NCBI GenBank assembly: GCA_965153355.1
Contig: OZ231127.1
Span: 90,210,001 to 90,274,000, forward strand
From: Flaccisagitta enflata
Lineage: Eukaryota > Chaetognatha > Sagittoidea > Aphragmophora
Length of the DNA: 64,000 nt
Reading direction: 5' to 3'
Within the stretch, counting starts at the first letter, position 1. Each line of letters opens with the position of its first letter. Positions 31,245 through 44,600 of this stretch are shown here, in pieces. The notes under the pieces were generated by a model. It was not told the origin of the DNA, did no database searches, and worked only from the letters and a program-made list of their open reading frames with translations. A program made the translations under genes and the position numbers.

Positions 31245-34200
31245 CCCAGTTTGCATGACCACATTATTTGACAATTGATTTTCATACTGACCTGCGCCAA
31301 CTCTTTACTGTATACGATCTTTATCCACCTCGCAGACGTGCTGATCGAGATTTTCCGGTTTTTGTACCATCTTTGCTTGGAAGAGAAAAAAGTGGCCAAT
31401 CTGGATAAAGATGGCGTGGAAAGCGTGGAAAGAAGCAATTCTCAGGTGAGACATCAATTTGTATGGGGTTGTGTGGTAAAGTATGTATTGATATTGATGT
31501 AGTGGTCAGTGGTGTAAAGCTGGATTATGGTTTTTAGACGGGGTGTATGTTATGATGGTTCATGGTGTTGTGACGGATATGAAGGAATGTGCTGATGCTT
31601 TCCTGGGATTTTGCTTCACATAAAACCCTATCTTTTTACTCCCGGGATAGTTTTCTGATTCTTTTTTTTTTTAAATCGCGTTCGCATTTTGCAGACTAAA
31701 AACTCTTCACAAGATCAAGAATCCTGGTCAAAAAGAGTTGAATCTTCCATTGTCACTTCTGTCGATGGCGCTTTGGGGTTGCTTAAAATTGAATAGTTGA
31801 ATGCCGGGAGATAGCTTTTTAGTCACCGACTCGCGACTCTATATGACGCTTTGTCCGTCCGTTCGTCGGTCCATCGGTCCCTCGCGCATGAGTTTAATGT
31901 GTGACCACGCGTATTTTAGGCTTGAAAACCCGTGTTACTACTTTTAGTCGCGTTTATGTTTTTAGTTGCGGACACGCAACTCTATAAGAGGCTTTGTCCG
32001 TCCGTCCGTCCGTTGGTCCGTCCGTCGGAAGCGGTCATCGAGTTGAAAAGTGGGGAAACGAGCGATTTAGATACTTTTTGTGTATGTTTGAGTGTTGGGG
32101 GTTGGTTTGGGTGTGGATGGGGGTTGGATGTCCCTGCCCACCCGTCCGCAACGATATTGTGACCCCGCGTCACTTGTTTCTTTTTCTCTCTGTCTTTCGG
32201 TCCGTCTGTGATTTACAATTTTTGTGTCCAACGATCGATATACGCGTTACTATTTCTGCCGGCATTCAAATCTCCAATTTTAACCCCACTTAATGGCAAT
32301 TAAAGGACATTGTCTCATATAATGCATCATCCTAAGGATGCATTGCAAGATGGTTATGAAAGATCGGTGGACTTTTTAAATAATGTCCTCATAAAATTGG
32401 CCGATGAAAACTCGGAAACTCCTCAAGTGGTATTCCTTTCATGATATTCTAACAGATCAGTAACATTTTTCTTACTTCAATCGATTCTCTTCTCATTCCA
32501 ATGATGCATGATGTGACTGTCTTGACGCAAATTCTTAGGACGTCGAGTCCCAAATTTGATTTTGATAAGTTTTGAAAGAACCTGGAATCTTCCAAAGAAA
32601 ATATACAAATAAACAGGACCTGTCTATTATACCAAAAATGAAAAAAAATTAAACACTCAAAACAACTCAGAACATCCTAGAGTTATGCCTTCTTGGCGGC
32701 AACCCTCACTCTTTTTTTCCATTTCCAGGTTCATTTCTCCCTCTCGCCGGGACATAACACGGGCAGCAGCGAAGTGGTCAAAACGGCCAATTTACTCTTC
32801 AGCAGCTTCGAGGCTTACTACATGTGGGACTACTTGGGCAGACTATTCTACGCCGCCTGTCATTACGCCCATGCCCCGGATCAGGAGATCAAGCCGGATC
32901 AAGGTGAGATTGCATCGTCCGCACATCAAGAATGATTTTCCAGCTTGATAAGAACCTCGTTAATGTGCACCTGACAAAAAAGATAAGCTTGTCCTTCAGA
33001 CAAAGCCTCAAGGGATTTAGTACACCTTTTTTTTTATAAGAGACCAGTTTATAAGAGACATGGGCCTGAGATTTGCCGAAATTTTAAGAACAACGTAAGA
33101 GAATGCCCAGGCTGAGATTCAACTTCGGCCATTTTCAAAAACAATTTTATTCACGTTTCTTATCTAAAAAAAGAATTTAATTCAAATTTTTCAGAAATAT
33201 ACATTATTTATCTTGAAAAAAAACTTCTTTTCTTAGTTTACCTATAAAATCAGGCATTATATTTAAAAAGATATAACAATTATCAAGTTTAAGATACAAC
33301 TGCTCTAGATAAGGTATTTTTATGCAATTTAGACATTCATGAACATCGAACAAATTAAGAACACTTTAAGAGAATTTCAGGCTAAAAACAGATGAAAATT
33401 TAAGAACACCCAGGCTGAGTTCAAAAAAGCTGTCTCTTATATAAAAAAAAGTGTAATCAACGGTAGCATTTGTTGTTGACGACAAGACCGCTTCTATGTA
33501 CGGCACAATTTAGTTCTGTGAGGATGAAGCGATGTGAAGCCTAGCTGCATAAAAAATGGGGTTTGAATTTCTTGACGTGTCTGTCTCACTTACACTAACA
33601 TATCTGATATCTCTACCTCCTCATTACGTAGGCGATCTTTCGTGGGATTTGGACACAGTGAACCGCCTTCGAGGGAAGACGACGATTCTGGAATTATGCG
33701 ATCTCATCTCCTTTCTCCTGGACAACGCTTCCCTCGAAACTTACCCAGGTTTGTTTTCTCTCTCCCCCCCCCCCACCGCCATTTTAGTTTCATGTAGGCC
33801 TGTTATCTTTACCTACTCATTTTAGTCTGCCTGATAAGGGCAATAATCATACATATATACATGTGTAGGGTATGGTCCGCATGTCATATTTCGTCCTACA
33901 CACCACCTGTCTTTAGTGATAAAAACAAGGCCGGATACACGGCCAATCCGTAGTCGCTGCTGGTGGGCAGGGGCAATAATGCGGGTGGGCAGGGGCAGTA
34001 ATGCGGGTGGGCAGGGGCAGTATGTGATGGGGCGGGGGCTGTGTTGACGCCAGGCAGGAGCTGTGATGGTCAGAAATCCGTTTTACAGTCGATTTTGCGT
34101 CATCAGAATTTTCCTATTTCATACAGACACGCGGACACGCAGACCAAGGGACACACCCTCTTATAGAGTCGCTAGGCAGCGACAAAAAAAACAGGGGGGG

Positions 34201-37200
34201 CCGGCAACCCCCCAAACATGCCGTAAGAATTAATTTTTTTCTTGTTTCACACAAATTTTTGTCGAACTAAGAAGAATCTGCTGTCAAATCAATTCTTACG
34301 GCCTAGGAAGATAGCTAAAATTGATTTTAGTAGTATCAAAAATTAAGAAAAATATATTGCAATGGCAATTGTCACAGAAGAGGTTGAGGAAATATTTTAT
34401 CGTGCTTAACAAAATGTATAAAAGGATAACACATCAATGTTTCAATTCATCCTCAACTGCACTGTGACACACAAAAATCGGGTTTCGTTAGTAATCAAAG
34501 ATTACAAATTGATTGAAGAATTTCTTGATAGTGACTTTTTCTGACCATAAAAAGTTCAAAAAGCAAAACTAAGTGATCGAATTTATTGCAAAGAAAATAG
34601 TCGTACCCTAAAAAGAGCTCTTTAGACATTATCAGCCTCCTCCCTCCTCTGACTAACAAGGCCGGATACACGGCCAATACCAGTCGCGGACGGGTGGGCA
34701 GGGGCGGAAATGCGCGTTTTCACACTTTCCAACTCGATCACCACGGACCGACCGACCAACCGACCGACCGACCGACGGACGGACGGACGGACGGACAAAG
34801 CCTCTTATAGAGTCGCTTGTCCGCGACTAAAAAACGCAAGATGACCGAGTCTTTGTCTCTGTGCCCGTGTGCCGCACAGTGACTTGCACTCGACGGTGCC
34901 GCGGCGTACGCCAGACTGAACATTCCGTCCCGTCATTGGAAATGATATACGTGTGCCCACAATTACGTCGGGTGAAAATGGTTTATTCGATAATTTCACT
35001 CCCTCAGACAAAACGCAATCGTGTTCGGGGGTAAAACGAAATCAGTCATAAAAGTTTCGTTGGTTTTGTTAGTTACGGAGTCACCTGACCATTTTTCGGT
35101 CACAACGTGTCACTGAGATTGATTCCAAAATTGTGGAGAGAACATTTATCAGCTTGTTTGAAACATATCTGCTATATGCAAATGAGGATTTTACCCACCG
35201 AGATTGATAACCAAATCACAAATAGTTTCGAGCCTGCCTAAATGCCTGCGTAAGTGCTGTCGTGTATTTTGTCAATTCCCCCCCCCCCCCCCCCTTGGCC
35301 AGCCACGTTTGCCTGTCAATTTGGTCCATCATGTTTAACTTTCTCCTTTCGCAGAAACTCAAACGGAGTATCTTCCCGCGTTGCTTTATCACATAATCTG
35401 TTCATTGACGCGTTTCGTCAACGCTTTGGGTGACAGAGAATTAAGTTCCGGTCTCGCTCTATGCACAAAATTACTGGGAAAAGTCATGCCCAGCATGGGA
35501 CTTCCAGAGGGTAGGTCCGAGATTATTAAACTATCATATTTCCTAGTATCTTGTCATTTTAAATTGTCTGCCATCAGGAATACTTGTCCGTCCGACTGCC
35601 TATGTATCAATTTCTATAAATCATGTCTGTCTGCCAATTAATCCGCCTTTCTATAAGTTTGCCTGCCTCTCTGTGTCTGTCTGCTATTCTGTTTATCAGT
35701 CAGTCTTTTTATCTGTATGACACGCTTCTTTTGAGCACGCGATTTCCTTGCCACTTACTTCATAAGTTTGTATTCATAACATTCCTTCCTTGTGCTGATT
35801 TGGAACAACAACAGCCTCAATACGCTTTTTCAACCATCATTCGTGGAAAAAATATCTTTAATCAGCAATATATGTAGAGAAAAGAGATGGATTAGGAAAT
35901 CGTCTCACTGAAAACTGAGTGATAAAATTCTTAAGAGAATTCCACGGAAAACTCTTAATCTGCTTCCAAACGAACTTTTTTGCATTTTCAAGAACATGGC
36001 TTCCTTCCTACGTGTCTTTGGAAGAGGGCCATGTTTCTAGTTTTTTGAATTTGTCATTTTCTCTGCAAAATCAGAGTTTTCCGTGGGGCCTTATATAGTG
36101 CTAAAAAAGAATTTTCTTCAGAAAATGTATGATTTTTCGTTGCATATTGGTACATTTCATACTGTTCAAGTCATCCCTATGAAATTTCCATGCAAATTCT
36201 TAGCGAGTGTGCACTTCCACATATGTTAGACACTCCAATGGAAGTGTCTGAGCGATTTTTCTTTTGAGTGAAAAACTGGCTGCGGCAGTGAAAATCGCGA
36301 ATTTCCGGAGACCTTTTTGTCTATTCCTCTGCTAACTCTGGATTATTAAGTCTGTCTGCCTTTCTGTCTATCAATCTATCAGTCTGTCTTCCTTTCTGTC
36401 TATCAGTCGGTCTGCCTTTCGATATGTCTGTCTATTAGTTTATTTGCTAATAGTTTGCCTGCCTACGTCCAAATTTTTGTCCAGCTGTCTGTATTTTTTC
36501 CCAAGCGTTTGTCCGCTTGCTTATGAAATGTGCAACAAAAAGTGTTGGAAGAAAAACATTTCGTTTGGGAACTCATATGATGTTTTTAATGATAAAAACA
36601 GGAATTTTCAAAGCATATGGACGCTTCATCTTCAGCTGTTAAAAATTGCCAGATAAGGGGAAAGACAGAATTTATAGGGGAAGGAAAAGAGAGAGAGACA
36701 ATCGGGAATTAGAACCCAAACCAGACAATAAGAACCACTGAGAAGGGGATTAACCCCTGGCCCCCCTGTCCCCATAAGAAAGATGACGGATGATGAGTCA
36801 TTCCAGGTTCATTTTTTTCCTAAGTTCCGCCAAGAGAGGGTCCCACTGTTTGGTGTAGACTCTCCTCCCTTCATCTTCATTGAACCCATGTCCAGGGCCG
36901 GTGTTGTGGAGCTTGATGTTGAACGCCTCCATGAGGTCGAGTTTGATGGGGAGTTGACGTTTCGATTTAGTTCTTATTTGAGACAAAATCTCCACATTGT
37001 CCCAGTCAATTTCGCCGTTGCAATTTTCGCAGTGAGCGGCCAGTCCGGATTTGGCCCACTCACCTCGACGGATATAGCCTTTGTGTTCGTCGAGCCTCGA
37101 TGCCAGAGTTCTCCGAGATTGGCCGATATATGCGTTGTTTTTAGCCTGAGAGCAGTTACACCGAGCTTTGTATATTATTTGTCGTGGGGGCAGCTTGACT

Positions 37201-37340
37201 TTATTTTTCCCACAGAGCGCATTTTGGAGACTTTTTCCCGATGAAAAGACGACGTTGGCACCCGATTTGCGCAGTATCCGGCGGAGAGGAGGAGCGAGAT
37301 TGGCGATGTAGGGGATGACGATGGTTGTCTTTTTTTCCCG

Positions 37341-37393
<53 letters not shown>

Positions 37394-37493
37394 CTGGTTG
37401 TTGTTGTTGTGGTTGTTGTTGTTCTGGTTGTTGTTGTTGTGGTTGTTGTTGTTGAGGTTGTTGTTGAGGTTGTTGTTGAGGTTGTTGTTCTGG

Positions 37494-37528
<35 letters not shown>

Positions 37529-40500
37529 GCTCCTGTTGCTGCAGTTGTTGCTGTCTGGCTGCTGTCTGTCGAAGATTGTAGCGTTGTTCTTGAGGGCGTA
37601 CTTCATACTGTTCGTGAGGAGGAGGAGGAGGAGGAGGAGGAGGAGGAGGAGGCGGTGGAGGCGGCGGCGGCGGTGGCGGAGGCGGCGGAGGTGGCGGCTG
37701 GTGATCTTCACTGGGTTCGTTGGTTAGAGGAGGTGGTTTGTAGGTGGTTCTCATTGTCTGGTTTGGGTTCTAATTCCCGATTGTCTCTCTCTCTTTTCCT
37801 TCCCCTATAAGTTCTGTCTTTCCCCTTATCTGGCAATTTTTAACAGCTGAAGATGAAGCGTCCATATGCTTTGAAAATTCCTGTTTTTATCATTAAAAAC
37901 ATCATATGAGTTCCCAAACGAAATGTTTTTCTTCCATCAACTTTCACCATATGTGCAATGTCTCTCAATCAACAAAAAGTGTCTTACAAAAAACTTTAGA
38001 AAAATGTTATTGAAAAATGGACTTAACATATAAAAGTAAGATAAAATATTCAAAAGCTACTCATTTCTGTATAATTTATGTACGCGTTTAAATGTAGGAC
38101 TTTTTATTTCCTTCTCCCTCTCAATCCATATCCTTCAATCTTGTTCCAACTTCGTATCTCTTTTTACATGATTTTAGAAGGTCGCGTAATAACCATCGAA
38201 GGCGTCGTCGAGGGCGAAACCGCCGACGACGACGAAGATGAAGCCGACGACGCCTTTCAAGATCGACCGACCTCCGCGACTTCGCCTCATCCTCCTCCAT
38301 CCGCTTCGCCAGCGAGAAACTCACCCACACCGCATCATAATGATCAACAACGCTCATCTCCCGTCAATCAAGATGCAGCCTCTAAAAAAGTTCTGGGTAT
38401 GGATATAAATCTATTATCTATAATAGATCTATAAATGTATATTCCTGTACAGGTATAGTATTCCTGTAGAAAGATACCGACATTGCTATGCGCTCCGTGA
38501 ATGAGCGGCACTGGGTTATTTCTTAGGGGAGCAGAATGTAAACCTGCCAAATATTTATCACAATCTGTCAATCCGATTTAAAGACAGTGTCTTCTCCCCT
38601 AAGAAGCGTCTGTTCATTGTGGTCGAAGTTCCAGTAAGAAATGATCGCGTTTGAAGCGAATTGGATTGATGATACTCATTGTTACGCGCTTACATGATAT
38701 CTTTTCCAGCATCTCCTCCTCGGTCGGCGCATCCTCCGCCAAAAGCCAACTCTCCCCTCAAATCATTCCCTCGGGCCGAGTCGCCACTCATGCCTTCGGT
38801 CGGCAACTCTCCGCTGCTAGTAAGTTTGGAATCAAGGTGAACATTACTACCTGGCAGGATGCTTTGTGAAAATGATCTGATGCACCCTGACTTTTGATGC
38901 CCCTGCCGAACCCTTTCGCGAAGATATTACTTTTTGTCCGCGACGGAATATCATTCCGACGCGGACTATAATTCAAGGCGGGTGGGTGTCGTCGTCGTCG
39001 TCGTCGTTGTCGTCGTCGTTGTAACGGATTTTAAAAAATGGATAACTTTTTTATGCTTTGACCGATTTGGTTCATATTTGGTGGGAAGTTGTGCTAGGGT
39101 AAGGCGCTTTACATCCTATCCGATTTTTGTGATCCGACCAACCCAACCGGCCCAACCAGCTTACCGGCCTAAAAGTGAAAAACGTGCATAACTTTGGCAT
39201 TTTTCAACCGATTTGGCTGAAATTTGGTATGGAGTCTCTAAATGGAAGGCCTCAACATATGTATATGATTTATATGCATTTGAGCATGCTAACCGGCCAA
39301 ACCGACCTACCACCCAACCAGCCAACCGGCCTAAAAGTGAAAAACTTGCGTAACTTTGTCATTTTTCAACTGATTTGGTTGAAACTTGGTATGGAGTCTC
39401 TAAATGGAAGGACTCAGCATATGCAAACTATTTATCCTGTTAAACCAGCCTACCACCCAACCAGCCTACTGGCCTAAAAGTGAAAAACGTGCATAACTTT
39501 GGCATTTTTCAACCGATTTGGCTGAAATTTGGTATGGAGTCTCTAAATGGAAGGCCTCAACATACGTCTGTGATTTATATGCATTTGAGCATGCTAACCG
39601 GCCAAACCGACCTACCACCCAACCAGCCTATCGACCAAAAATTGAAAACTTGCACAACTTTGTCATTTTTCAACCAATTTGGTTGAAACTTGGTATGGAG
39701 TCTCTAAATGGAAGAACTCAACATATGCACACTATTTATCCTGTCAAACCAGCCTACCACCCAACCAGCCTACCAGCTTAAAAATGAAAAATGTGCATAT
39801 CTTTGGTATTTTTCAACTGATTTTGTTGAAATTTGGTGTGGAGTCTCCAAATGGAAGGACTCAACATACGTATGTGATTTATATGCATTTGAGCATGCTA
39901 ACCGACCTACCACCCAACCAGCCTACCTGCCTAAAAGTGAAAACTTGCATAACTTTGTCATTTTTCAATCAATTTGGTTGAAACTTGGTATGGAGTCTCT
40001 AAATGGAAGAACTCAACATATGCACACGATTTATCCTGTCAAACCAGCCTACCACCCAACCAGCCTACCAGCCTAAAAATGTGCATATCTTTGGCATTTT
40101 TCAACCAATTTTGTTGAAATTTGACGTGGAGTCTCTAAATGGAAGGACTCCACATACGTATGTGATTTATATGCATTTGAGCATGCTAACCGGCCAAACT
40201 GACCTACCACCCAACCAGCCTACCTACCAAAAAGTGAAAACTTGCATAACTTTGTCATTTTTCAATCAATTTGGTTGAAACTTGGTATGGAGTCTCTAAA
40301 TGGAAGAACTCAACATATGCACACTATTTACCTGTCAAACCAGCCTACCACTCAACCAGCCTACCAGCCTAAAAGTGAAAAATGTGCATATTTTTGGCGT
40401 TTTTCAACCAATTAGGTTGAAATTTGGTATGGAGTCTCTAAATGGAAGGACTCAGCACATGTATGTGATTTATTTATGTTTGAGCATGCCAACCAGCCAA

Positions 40501-41584
40501 ACCCACCTACCACCCAACCAGCTTACCGGCCTAAAAGTTAAAAACTTGCATAAGTTGGATATTTTGCAACCAATTTGGTTGAAACTTGGTATGGAGTCTC
40601 TAAATGAAAGACCTCAACATATGCACACTATTTATCCAAACCAGTTTACCACCCAACCACCCTACTAGCCTAAAAGTGAAAAATGTGCATAACTTTGCCA
40701 TTTTTCAACGGATTTGCATGAAACTTTGTATGGAGGCTCTTAATTATAGTTTTAGCGAACTTACGGGGTTAGCGATCTTTTTGTCATAGCGATCTTATGG
40801 AATTGGTGATCTATAACCCCCTTCCGTCGCGGACCCAGATACTGATCAGATTTTTTACTATTCTAGACATCCTGACCGGCGTAGTGGTCATTAAATTGGA
40901 ATGCTGATGCCGAGTTTGTTAGCAGATGTTTTGAATATGTTTTCGTTGTACTACAGGGAGAAATCGACTCGTTGGCGCCACAAGACATTCTTCAAGCGTG
41001 TTTATTCAGTTTTCACGAGTTTTTCACGACGCTGGTCGTCAAAAGAATATTCGGCCAAAAGGTGAGGATCGGGGAATTCTTAAACGCTATGAACACGTAA
41101 ATTATGTGTCGCGCATTGGTCGTAGGACGCCTCACATGCCCTTGAATAAGCTGACCAAGATAACTACGTTTGCACCAGTTATGCAGGGATTTGGCCTCCC
41201 TCCATTAAGGCCCGCATTCGCAGGCCACTCAAAAAGAGTTTTAAAGGTTTCAAAGCAATATAGGTTATTACAACGACAGTTCAATTAAAGCTTGTTTGAA
41301 TTTATTAAAAATCAAACATACGTATCCTAGACGGTGCAAGGCGATTACGATTAAAGAGTTTATCATAATGATTGAAGTCCTTACAATTTGCTTTTCAGCC
41401 ATTGAAAGCAATCATTCCCAAAGTAATGAACTAGCCTGAAGTCGTTGTTTGCAAATGACGTGTTAGATTAGCGGGTCAAATCTTCATCTGCAAAATGCAA
41501 ATTAGCTTTATGCGAAAGTCGAAATGCTCAAGTTTACAGACCTACACACTGACACCCGCTGACACTCACCGACTAACACGCCAG

Positions 41585-41673
<89 letters not shown>

Positions 41674-44600
41674 TCTGACGTCTCGTTCCTTCCAATCGTA
41701 AACCGACATCCGGAATTTCTCTCTCCTTTATCACGCGCAGGAGGTTTTGGCGCAGTGTCTGCAAATGTTGTCGGTATCCAGTTTATCTTCGTCTACTCCC
41801 GTCATTCCTCCGGGAACTCCGCTTTTAGACACTCTCAATCCTCAACGTCAAGACGTGACTCAAGGCCGCTTCCTCTTCCCGCCTGACGCCAATCATCAGC
41901 ATCTCGGCCGAGGTCACGCCGTTTCTTTCCACCCGGACGAAATCGGCGGCGGAAGCGGAAGTGGAGGCGCCCTCTTCACAGACGCGTTTGCTCTTGCGTG
42001 TCAATTGCTAGTTGAATTTTGCTCCTTTCCCCGATATCAGTCGTCTTTGCCTCAAGTGAGTGGAATGAACGGATGTTGGGAACTTGGGAGGGATGATTAG
42101 TTCTACTTTTTGATAATTTATCTTTCTGTCTGCCTGCCTGTCAGTCTTTGTCTAGCTGTTCACTTGTCTCTTTCTTTCAGCTCATCTCTCTGTTGTTTGG
42201 TTGTTTCCATCTGCCTGTCCCTCTAATCGCCACGTCCTTCCTTAATGAATCTATGATATATCATGATATTACATTATGCACAGTAAGTGTGGCCTTTAAT
42301 CGCCACGTCCTTCCTTAATGAATCTATGATATATCATGATATTACATTATGCACAGTAAGTGTGGTGTGCCGGGGTGCCGATTCTGTCAAGCTGCCGCGT
42401 AGCATGAAAATTCCTACCAAGGCTGCTGCACTTCTTTACCAATGATATCCCTCTGTTTTCTTACAAAACTAGCCCTGTGAAGCTTATTTGATGATGAGTT
42501 TACTTATATACAATCATTAAAACAGGTTTTACATCACATTAATCTGTTTTTGTCCGCGACGGAATACCATTCCGACGCGAACTATAATTCGAGGCGGGTG
42601 GGTGTCGTCGTTGTCGTCGTCGTTGTTGTCGTTGTCGTCGTCCACACTTTTAAAAATGGGCTAACTTTTGAACGCCTTGACCGATTTGCTTCATATTTGG
42701 AGGGAAGTTGTATTAGGGTAAGCCGCTTTGCAGCCTATGCGTATGTTATGATCCGACCCACCCAACCGGCCCAACCAGCCTACCAGCCTAAAAGTGAAAA
42801 ACGTGCATAACTTCGGCATTTTTCTACCGATTTGGTTAAAATTTGGTATGTAGTCCCTAAATGGAAGAACTCAACATATGTATTTGAATTGTAAAGATTT
42901 TAGCATGCTAACCGGCCAAACAGGCCTACCACCCAACCAGCCTACTAGCCTAAAAGTGAAAAACGTGCATAACTTTGGCATTTTTCAACCAATTTGGTTA
43001 AAACTTGGTATGTAGTCTCTAAATGGAAGGACTCAACATATGTATTCTATTCGTAAAGATTTTAACATGCTAACCGGCTAAACCGGCCTACCACTCAACT
43101 AGCCTAAAAGTGAAAAACGTGCATAACTTTGGCATTTTTCAACCGATTTGGTTAAAACTTGGTATGTAGTGTCTAAATGGAAGGACTCAACATATGTATT
43201 TGATTTGTAAAGATTTTAGCATGCTAACCGGCCAAACCGGCCTACCACCCAACCAGCCTACCAGCCTAATAGTGAAAAACGTGCATAACTTCGGCATTTT
43301 TCTACCGATTTGGTTAAAATTTGGTATGTAGTCCCTAAATGGAAGAACTCAACATATGTATTTGAATTGTAAAGATTTTAGAATGCTAACCGGCCAAACC
43401 AGCCTACCACCCAACCCGCCCACTAGCCTAAAAGTAAAAAACGTGCATCACTTTGGCATTTTTCAACCGATTTGGTTAAAACTTGGTATGTAGTCTCTAA
43501 ATGGAAGGACTCAACATATGTATTTGATTTGTAACGATTATAGCATGCTAGCTGGCCAAACCGCCATTTGACAACGCCATTTGACAACGCCATTTGACAA
43601 CGCCGTTTGACAACGCCGTTTGACAACGCCGTTTGACAACGCCGTTTGACAACGCCGTTTGACAACGCCGTTTGACAACGCCGTTTGACAACGCCGTTTG
43701 ACAACGCCGTTTGACAACGCCGTTTGACAACGCCGTTTGACAAATGCCGTTTGATAACGCTGCTTGACAGCCGTTTGACAACGTTGCTTCTGACAACGCC
43801 GCTTGACAACGTTGTTTGACAACGCCGTTTGACAACGCCGTTTGACAACGCCGCATGACAACGCGCATATGACATCGCTGTGTGACTACGCCAGGTGACA
43901 ACGCTGTTTAACAACGTTGCTTGACAACGCCGTTTTGACAACGCCGTTTGACCCCAGTCGCGGACCCATACTCTTTAAGATTTTTTTTCATGAAATTTAC
44001 ATCCCACTCTAAGTCAACAATGTCTTCTGTTATTCATCTCTTTTTATCCTTATATCCCATTTTCGATTTGTTTTCCCCACCATCTGCCACAACTGCCGCA
44101 CTTGGCGGCTGTCCTGCCGCGTAGCATTGCTACCCTGCTACCCTGAATCGGTACCCCGGGTGGTGTGAGAGTCCCTTACAGACTTAAAAATTTATTCACC
44201 ATCATTCCCCCCCCCCCTTTTCAGAATTTCTTCTCTTCCTCCTCCGATTCTGCTGGATCTGGGATCGACGGCGTTTCTTTGTAGGTTGAGTGCCACATCC
44301 TTTATTGATGAGCCACTGACACATCTGTTTTTTCCCCATTTCTTCCCCCTTTCAGAATTTCTTCTCTTCCTCCTCCGATTCTGCTGGTTCTGGCATCGAC
44401 GGACTTCCCTCGTGGGTCAAGTGCCTCTTCGCTTCTTCCTGTTTCGTCAATTCCTTCGCCATTCAAAAGGCCGCCATCGCCACAACGTTGGATCTCATTA
44501 ATTTGACCCAAACAGTCGTTTCGCAACAGGTAAGCTAAGCACTGTATTCTCGTCAAAAATAAAACGCAAACGTTTTTCATTGCGGTATTTATGCGTCTTG

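Noticed and set aside
30417-31274. Several open frames of 140-285 codons on both strands
   Set aside because: They are translations of the CAA-type microsatellite (poly-Gln/Asn/Thr or Val/Leu/Cys) inside a Dopey intron.
31695-32430. Two candidate extra Dopey exons: 31,695-31,793 ([13 protein letters not shown]) and about 32,330-32,427 ([20 protein letters not shown])
   Set aside because: The first has no usable donor before its stop. The second looks coding and could end CAA|GTGGTA in phase 0, but its acceptor is unclear. The flanking exons join in phase without either, so they were left out.
36783-37244. 153-codon plus-strand frame opposite the GIY-YIG gene
   Set aside because: It is the antisense shadow of the nuclease domain, which shows clear catalytic motifs on the minus strand.
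43423-43941. Frames rich in [13 protein letters not shown] (also at 62,104-62,725)
   Set aside because: 13-bp minisatellite read in different frames.
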